This document shows, one piece after another, positions 53,860-58,327 of a DNA stretch of 58,327 bases. The stretch is from Pedosphaera sp. Lineage in GTDB: Bacteria > Verrucomicrobiota > Verrucomicrobiia > Limisphaerales > AAA164-E04. Made by a program: the position numbers and the translations under genes. Every line of letters starts with the position of its first letter. The first letter of the stretch is position 1. The stretch is from assembly GCA_002690655.1 (NCBI GenBank), contig NZFL01000015.1:1-58327 (forward strand), read 5' to 3'. Under the pieces are notes generated by a model. The model was not told where the DNA came from and made no database searches. It saw nothing but the letters and a program-made list of their open reading frames with translations.

Positions 53860-54213
53860 ATGAAAAAACTGCGAGTTACCGTTGAGGGGAAAAGTTATGA
53901 TGTCATCGTTGAGCTGCTGGGGGAAGATTCTGCTGCTCAAGTTTCTTCAGTCCCTTCTGCTGAACCTTCGAGTCATGCATCTTCTTCCGGGACAGCTGAG
54001 CCTGTTTCCAGTCCCTTGGCTGGCAAGGTAGTCAGTATTGGTGTCGGTGGCGGTCAACAGGTGGAAGAGGGGGATGAGCTAATGATTCTTGAAGCAATGA
54101 AGATGAACACGCATGTTTACGCGCCTCGATCAGGAACGGTCGAGCGCATTCAGGTTCAAGCCGGAGATAATGTGGAAGAGGGGCAGTCACTGATGACGAT
54201 TAACGGAGTCTAA
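53860..54213 (+). CDS. Biotin carboxyl carrier subunit of a sodium-pump decarboxylase
   Basis: 117 residues. A short N-terminal segment (1-25) and a Ser/Ala/Pro-rich linker (26-50) lead to the biotinyl domain (50-117: SPLAGKVVSIGVGGGQ, EAMKM with biotinylated Lys81, GDNVEEGQSLMTI). This is the layout of GcdC/MmdC-type carriers, which shuttle CO2 from the carboxyltransferase to the membrane decarboxylase. It sits between the gamma and beta genes, 40 nt before the latter. Confidence 0.9.
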   Translation: MKKLRVTVEGKSYDVIVELLGEDSAAQVSSVPSAEPSSHASSSGTAEPVSSPLAGKVVSIGVGGGQQVEEGDELMILEAMKMNTHVYAPRSGTVERIQVQAGDNVEEGQSLMTINGV

Positions 54214-54253
54214 CCCCTGTGACTCAACGAAATTAATCATTACGGACGATTTT

Positions 54254-55486
54254 ATGTTTGAGAGCATCACGAGTTTTTTTCAATTAACCGGTTTCAGCCT
54301 GATCACTTGGCAAATGTTTTTGATGTGGTTTGTTGTGCTCGTCCTCTTTTATTTTGCCATCTACAAAAAGTTCGAACCTTTATTGCTGATTCCTATTGCC
54401 TTTGGTGCCCTTGTAGCGAACCTTCCGACCCGAGGTATGATCACCTTTCAAGCCCAGCAGGACGGATCTTTTGAGTCTGGAGCAATTCGTGTGGAAGCCT
54501 CGGTTGAAGAAGCTGAACCAGATGCGCAAGGAGCGAATGTTTATGAGATTCACAAAATGGAGGGCGGGCTTTTTGATTTCATCTCCCAAGGCATCAAATT
54601 GGAAATCTTTCCTCCATTGATTTTTCTTGGAGTAGGTGCACTCACTGATTTTGGCCCTTTGATTGCCAATCCGAGGATGCTCTTGCTCGGAGCTGCGGCA
54701 CAGATGGGGGTATTTTTTACGTTTCTTGGTGCGTCATTCTTGGGTTTCAGCAAGCTCCAAGCAGCATCGATAGGCATCATTGGTGGTGCCGATGGTCCTA
54801 CGGCAATCTTTACCAGTAATAAACTGGCCCCGGAATTGCTCGGCCCCATCGCAGTGGCTGCCTATAGCTACATGGCCTTAGTGCCACTCATACAACCGCC
54901 TATCATGCGATTGCTGACTTCGGCCAGGGAACGCAGGATACGCATGCAATCTCTTCGGAAAGTGAGCAGGATTGAAAAGTTGGCGTTTTCTCTCGTCGTT
55001 ACCATTGTATGCGTGCTGCTTGTGCCTGACGCTTCGCCGTTGATTGTGATGCTCATGCTGGGCAATTTTCTGCGCGAAAGCGGGGTCACTGATCGTTTGT
55101 TGAAGTCTGCCCAGAATGAAATCATCAATGTCGTGACGATTTTCCTTGGGGTCAGTGTGGGGATCACCATGCGAGGGGAACGTTTCCTTCAACTGGAAAC
55201 CATCAAGATCATTGTGCTGGGGGTGATTGCCTTTTCCATCTCGACCGCAGGAGGTATCTTGATGGCAAAAGCCATGAACCTGTTTTCCCGTAAAAACCCA
55301 ATCAATCCATTGATCGGTTCAGCTGGCGTTTCGGCTGTTCCCATGGCCGCTCGTGTTTCCCATCAGGAGGGGCAAAAAGCCGACCCCGGAAATTACCTTC
55401 TGATGCATGCGATGGGCCCTAATGTGGCGGGTGTGATCGGGTCGGCAGTTGTTGCCGGTTACTTTATTTCCACATTGGCACGTTAG
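54254..55486 (+). CDS. oadB: Sodium ion-translocating decarboxylase subunit beta
   Basis: 410 residues, polytopic. It decarboxylates carboxybiotin and pumps Na+ out of the cell. Conserved regions: PPLIFLGVGALTDFGPLIANP, GIIGGADGPTAIF with the Asp essential for Na+ transport, VAAYSYMALVPLIQPPIMR and GSAGVSAVPMAARV. A polar insert of about 45 residues lies between the second and third conserved segments (about 58-105). Last gene of the gamma-carrier-beta cluster; a carboxyltransferase alpha gene is absent. Confidence 0.95.
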   Translation: MFESITSFFQLTGFSLITWQMFLMWFVVLVLFYFAIYKKFEPLLLIPIAFGALVANLPTRGMITFQAQQDGSFESGAIRVEASVEEAEPDAQGANVYEIHKMEGGLFDFISQGIKLEIFPPLIFLGVGALTDFGPLIANPRMLLLGAAAQMGVFFTFLGASFLGFSKLQAASIGIIGGADGPTAIFTSNKLAPELLGPIAVAAYSYMALVPLIQPPIMRLLTSARERRIRMQSLRKVSRIEKLAFSLVVTIVCVLLVPDASPLIVMLMLGNFLRESGVTDRLLKSAQNEIINVVTIFLGVSVGITMRGERFLQLETIKIIVLGVIAFSISTAGGILMAKAMNLFSRKNPINPLIGSAGVSAVPMAARVSHQEGQKADPGNYLLMHAMGPNVAGVIGSAVVAGYFISTLAR

Positions 55487-55543
55487 TGTGGAAGCCTGCC
55501 TCGTGTTTGGTTTCAGATCAAGAACCTGTCGACCCCTTTGCAA

Positions 55544-55825
55544 TCAGTCTTTGCTTTCCCTGACTCGCTCTTTTTTTTCCTCACGTTCTGATTCCAGAGC
55601 TTTGCGCTCAGTTGCCATTTGAGATTTAAGTGACTCGAACGCTTCGGCATCGCCGGATTGAAGGGCTTTTTCTATTTCCCCGTTCAGGAAGATCTCCTTT
55701 TCAGCTATCTTGGCGGCATATTTAGAGTCCAATTCACCGAGTTTGCCCTTTTGCTCCTCGGTAATTTGAGCAATTGGGTTGTCTTTGTTCAACCGCTCCA
55801 TTGCCAATTCGTATGCTGATTTCAT
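55544..55825 (-). CDS. Small charged coiled-coil protein
   Basis: 93 residues, beginning MKSAYELAMERLNK and almost entirely charged helix: Glu/Lys/Ala-rich with heptad spacing from about 20 to 90. No signal peptide or domain is recognised. From memory, short proteins with this N terminus occur in other Verrucomicrobia. Convergent with oadB (57 bases apart). Function unknown. Confidence 0.75.
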   Translation of the reverse strand: MKSAYELAMERLNKDNPIAQITEEQKGKLGELDSKYAAKIAEKEIFLNGEIEKALQSGDAEAFESLKSQMATERKALESEREEKKERVRESKD

Positions 55826-55931
55826 GCGTGCATTTCGCAGGCAAATTCGGTCGAACTCAAGCTTAATATAATCTACTGCTTGATTGAGCAGGATCTGTAG
55901 GCTTCATGCCCTGTTTTTGCTCCTATGATGG

Positions 55932-55966
55932 AAAAAGCCGTCCAGGTAGACCCTGAACGGCTTTTT
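55932..55966. terminator. Intrinsic terminator of xylA
   Basis: AAAAAGCCGT (55932-55941) pairs perfectly with ACGGCTTTTT (55957-55966), with an inner CAGG/CCTG pairing in the loop. It ends in T runs on both strands and lies 30 nt past the xylA stop on the minus strand, so it serves xylA and can also stop plus-strand readthrough. Confidence 0.85.
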
Positions 55967-55995
55967 TAATAAATTAAACGATCTTAACTTTGAGC

Positions 55996-57321
55996 CTAAA
56001 TGAACTCGTTGATCAAGTTCTCAAGAAACTCCTGTCGACCGCTTTCATTCTTGGTGATGCGATTTTTCTTCAGGATGTATTTCTCCAAATCTTTAAAGCT
56101 GGATTTGCCAGCTTCAATTTTTTGGCCAATTCCTTCATCCCAGGAGCTGTATCGGTTTTTGATGAATGCATCCAGACGTCCGTCAGCACGGATGGCTGCT
56201 GCAATTTTCAATCCGCGTGCAAATGCGTCCATTCCACCAATGTGTGCGTGGAAAAGATCTACGGGTTCGAAGCTTTCCCTGCGAACCTTGGCGTCAAAGT
56301 TGACACCGCCGGTGGTCAAGCCTCCGTTGTTCAGGATGGAGAGCATGCATTGTGTGGTCAGGTAGATATCGGTCGGAAATTGATCGGTATCCCATCCCAG
56401 CATGACGTCGCCTGTATTGGCGTCAATACTTCCCAGAGCACCCGATGCGGATGCTACTTCCAGTTCATGCTGCATCGTGTGTCCGGCGAGGGTAGCATGA
56501 TTGGTTTCGAGATTGAGTTTGAAATGATCCGTTAAATCATACTGCCGCAGGAAGTTCAGACATGCAGCGGCATCTGAATCATATTGGTGCTTTGTAGGCT
56601 CTTTAGGCTTGGGTTCAATATAGAATTGCCCCTTGAAACCAATCTTTTTCTTGTGATCTACCGCCATGTGTAAGAAGGCGGCCAGATGATCCATTTCTCT
56701 TTTCAGATTTGTATTCCAAAGTGTTGAGTAACCTTCTCGGCCTCCCCAGAAAGTATACCCTTCACCCCCAAGAGATTTAGTGACTTCAATGGCTTTCTTA
56801 ACCTGAGCAGCGGCATAGGCAAACACGTCGGCATTGCAGCTTGTGGCTGCTCCGTGCATGTAACGGGGATGCGCAAACAAGCAGGCAGTGCCCCAGAGCA
56901 ATTTAATCCCAGTGCGCTTCTGCTCCTCGGCAAGAACCTTGGCTACAGCGTCGAGGTTTTTGTTGCTTGATGAAAGTGATTTCCCCTCAGGCGCCACATC
57001 GCGATCATGAAAGGCGTAATAGGGAGCGCCCAGTTTCCCCATGAATTCGAATGCTACCCGTGCCCGGTTTTGAGCGTTTTTGACCGAATCCGTTCCGTCG
57101 TCCCAAGGGCGCAACGCTGTTCCGGCTCCAAATGGATCGGAAAGAGGGTTTCTGAAGGTATGCCAGTAAACTACCGAAAACCGCAGGTGGTCCTTCATGG
57201 ACTTACCGTCAATTACCTCATTTTCGTCATAATGTTTGAACGCGAGTGGATTCTTTGAATCCGGGCCTTCAAAACCGATCTTTTTTATTTTAGGAAAAGC
57301 TTCCTTGGCTTTCTTTGGCAT
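55996..57321 (-). CDS. xylA: Xylose isomerase
   Basis: 441 residues, the class II (long) form with an extended N terminus. It interconverts D-xylose and D-xylulose. Metal-site and catalytic segments are all visible: [10 protein letters not shown] (catalytic His), WGGREGY, the [14 protein letters not shown] segment, [12 protein letters not shown] and DTDQFPTD. Starting ATG at 57321 is preceded by no Shine-Dalgarno sequence. No xylulokinase or transporter is adjacent; the upstream divergent genes are yajC-secD. The terminator at 55932-55966 follows. Confidence 0.97.
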   Translation of the reverse strand: MPKKAKEAFPKIKKIGFEGPDSKNPLAFKHYDENEVIDGKSMKDHLRFSVVYWHTFRNPLSDPFGAGTALRPWDDGTDSVKNAQNRARVAFEFMGKLGAPYYAFHDRDVAPEGKSLSSSNKNLDAVAKVLAEEQKRTGIKLLWGTACLFAHPRYMHGAATSCNADVFAYAAAQVKKAIEVTKSLGGEGYTFWGGREGYSTLWNTNLKREMDHLAAFLHMAVDHKKKIGFKGQFYIEPKPKEPTKHQYDSDAAACLNFLRQYDLTDHFKLNLETNHATLAGHTMQHELEVASASGALGSIDANTGDVMLGWDTDQFPTDIYLTTQCMLSILNNGGLTTGGVNFDAKVRRESFEPVDLFHAHIGGMDAFARGLKIAAAIRADGRLDAFIKNRYSSWDEGIGQKIEAGKSSFKDLEKYILKKNRITKNESGRQEFLENLINEFI

Positions 57322-57465
57322 ACTATCTTAAGGTTTATCAATGAGTTACAACTTCGCAGAGCCCTGAGATGAGCGATTGCGAATCGCCGGATTAATTACT
57401 ATATTGACGATTTGTCAAGAATTTACTCGTTTAAACCCGGCTTATTTGGGTAGAAAAAGTATCAA

Positions 57466-57487
57466 TAGTGGGGACTGACCCCTAATT
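57466..57487. repeat. REP-like palindromic motif
   Basis: AGTGGGGACTGACCCCTAATT contains GGGG (57470-57473) and CCCC (57479-57482) around ACTGA. From memory, GGGGTCAGTCCCC-type motifs recur as interspersed palindromes in several phyla. Only one copy is in the window, between xylA and yajC. Confidence 0.3.
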
Positions 57488-57555
57488 GGTTGCACGTTTC
57501 TCTTGCCAAATGGGTGGCTCTTAATAGAGTATCCGGCTCATTTGCGACGATTTTG

Positions 57556-57897
57556 ATGACTTTGATTGACAACATAACGTGGGTGCTGGCGGCTCAAACT
57601 GCGACTGGAACAGGACAGCAGGGCCCTGTCTGGATGCAATTCGTGCCTTTTGTATTTCTGTTCCTTATCATGTACGTGATTTTGATACGGCCTCAGCAAA
57701 AAAAAGCACGCGAGCATGACGCTCTCCTGAAGCAGTTGAAAATAGGGGATCGAGTGAGCACCAATGGTGGAATCATTGGCGTGGTAGTCGGTCTGAAAGA
57801 TAACAAAGTCTCTATTCGCTCCGCAGACACCAAGCTGGAAATGCTCAAAGGTGCCATCACAGAGGTTTTAAAAGATAAATCTTCCTCAGAATCTTAA
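57556..57897 (+). CDS. yajC: Preprotein translocase accessory subunit YajC
   Basis: 113 residues from the ATG at 57556; a frame start at 57490 would add 22 residues that are not conserved. One membrane helix (about 30-50, FVPFVFLFLIMYVILIRPQQKK) and the RPQQKKAREHDALLKQLKIGDRVST motif are the YajC signature, followed by a beta domain (70-105). It helps SecDF at the Sec translocon. secD follows 20 nt downstream in the usual order. Confidence 0.94.
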   Translation: MTLIDNITWVLAAQTATGTGQQGPVWMQFVPFVFLFLIMYVILIRPQQKKAREHDALLKQLKIGDRVSTNGGIIGVVVGLKDNKVSIRSADTKLEMLKGAITEVLKDKSSSES

Positions 57898-57917
57898 TAC
57901 GTAACTCAAAATACTCA

Positions 57918-58327
57918 ATGAAACCCGGATATTATTGGAAATGGTTGTTGGTCATATTTTTGGCAGCCTGGGCAATCTCTGAAATCTTTCCTCCCTGGAG
58001 CGCTTCATTGATTGATCAATTCGAGCAGGATGCTTCTGTCACTACTGACGAATCAAAGACACTGCTCACTACAGTGGTGTCCGAGGCCAGAAAGAAAGAG
58101 GAAGCGTCGCCTGGCCGGACTTATGCCAACATGTTCGATGCCATTGGCACGAACGATGTTCGCGCGCTTTTCTCGGACATCAAGATTGCCGAAGATGAAG
58201 AACAGCCAGTCAAGGTGGTTCTGAATAACCTGCAGCAGCGCGCCTCAGGGCAGGTTCGTCTCGGTTTGGATCTTCAGGGTGGCGTGTCCTTCACAGTGGC
58301 CATGGAGACCAACGTGCTGAGCGCTGA
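57918..58327 (+). CDS. secD: Protein translocase subunit SecD, 3' truncated
   Basis: 136 codons before the window ends. The first membrane helix (about 6-26) is followed by an acidic periplasmic stretch of about 85 residues, then the RLGLDLQGGVSF motif (GLDLxGG at 116-122) that opens the P1 domain. In E. coli SecD this motif lies much closer to the first helix, so an insertion precedes it here. SecD with SecF uses proton motive force to complete protein export. It follows yajC in the usual operon; the rest lies beyond the window. Confidence 0.92.
   Translation, partial: MKPGYYWKWLLVIFLAAWAISEIFPPWSASLIDQFEQDASVTTDESKTLLTTVVSEARKKEEASPGRTYANMFDAIGTNDVRALFSDIKIAEDEEQPVKVVLNNLQQRASGQVRLGLDLQGGVSFTVAMETNVLSA

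Overview
The window looks like a chromosomal segment of a Verrucomicrobiota bacterium. The inference rests on family content: four secreted type I sulfatases, a DUF1080 (3-keto-disaccharide hydrolase-like) protein, three CotH-kinase-family proteins, a lamin-tail/CotH giant, PQQ/cytochrome c chimeras with CxxCH sites, two orphan prepilin-like H-X9-DG proteins, and a C-terminal Verrucomicrobia-style tail (Phe-Phe-Arg-Leu-Ser-Arg) on the giant protein. A marine polysaccharide degrader is plausible, but there is no 16S gene to fix the lineage. I saw no tRNA, rRNA, CRISPR array, prophage or intact transposase.

Layout. 1-5.6 kb: 3' end of a TPR-like protein, ndk, a two-gene deoxysugar operon (class II aldolase plus rhamnulokinase) and hflX. 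5.9-9.7 kb: prepilin-like protein, DUF1080 protein, a decayed gene, anmK and a possible small lipoprotein. 9.7-12.8 kb: an MlaE-MlaF-MlaD-type lipid-transport operon whose ATPase is degenerate at several catalytic positions. 12.9-34.5 kb: a secreted-protein island with an ST7-like TPR protein, CotH/EF-hand protein, two overlapping sulfatases, a 1603-residue five-CxxCH/PA14/propeller protein, an operon of sulfatase + metallophosphoesterase + membrane CotH, a lactonase-family propeller and a 1448-residue lamin-tail/CotH protein. 34.7-39.2 kb: EEP-family phosphatase/nuclease, PQQ dehydrogenase with an inserted cytochrome, and an aldo/keto reductase. 39.4-47.1 kb: atpD-atpC apart from the other ATP synthase genes, trpG/pabA, a fourth sulfatase, rlmN and glycogen phosphorylase. 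47.5-53.3 kb: a sugar dehydrogenase/cytochrome chimera, GlpG-like rhomboid with a small membrane protein, bcp, an Smr-domain protein and a second prepilin-like protein. 53.5-58.3 kb: Na+-translocating decarboxylase gamma, biotin-carrier and beta genes (no alpha subunit), a coiled-coil protein, xylA, yajC and the start of secD.

How the genes fit together. Sulfatases, DUF1080, lactonase-like propeller, PQQ/heme oxidases, rhamnulokinase/aldolase and xylose isomerase are consistent with desulfation, periplasmic oxidation and uptake of sulfated plant or algal sugars, although no glycoside hydrolase or transporter for them lies in the window. Sodium-pumping decarboxylase genes and ATP synthase beta/epsilon represent energy metabolism. 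The most unusual items are the degenerate MlaF-like ATPase, an intrinsic-terminator-like element in the glgP leader, the membrane CotH/phosphoesterase/sulfatase operon, a ten-C tract with a likely frameshift upstream of the Smr gene, and the scarcity of Shine-Dalgarno sequences, even before atpD.
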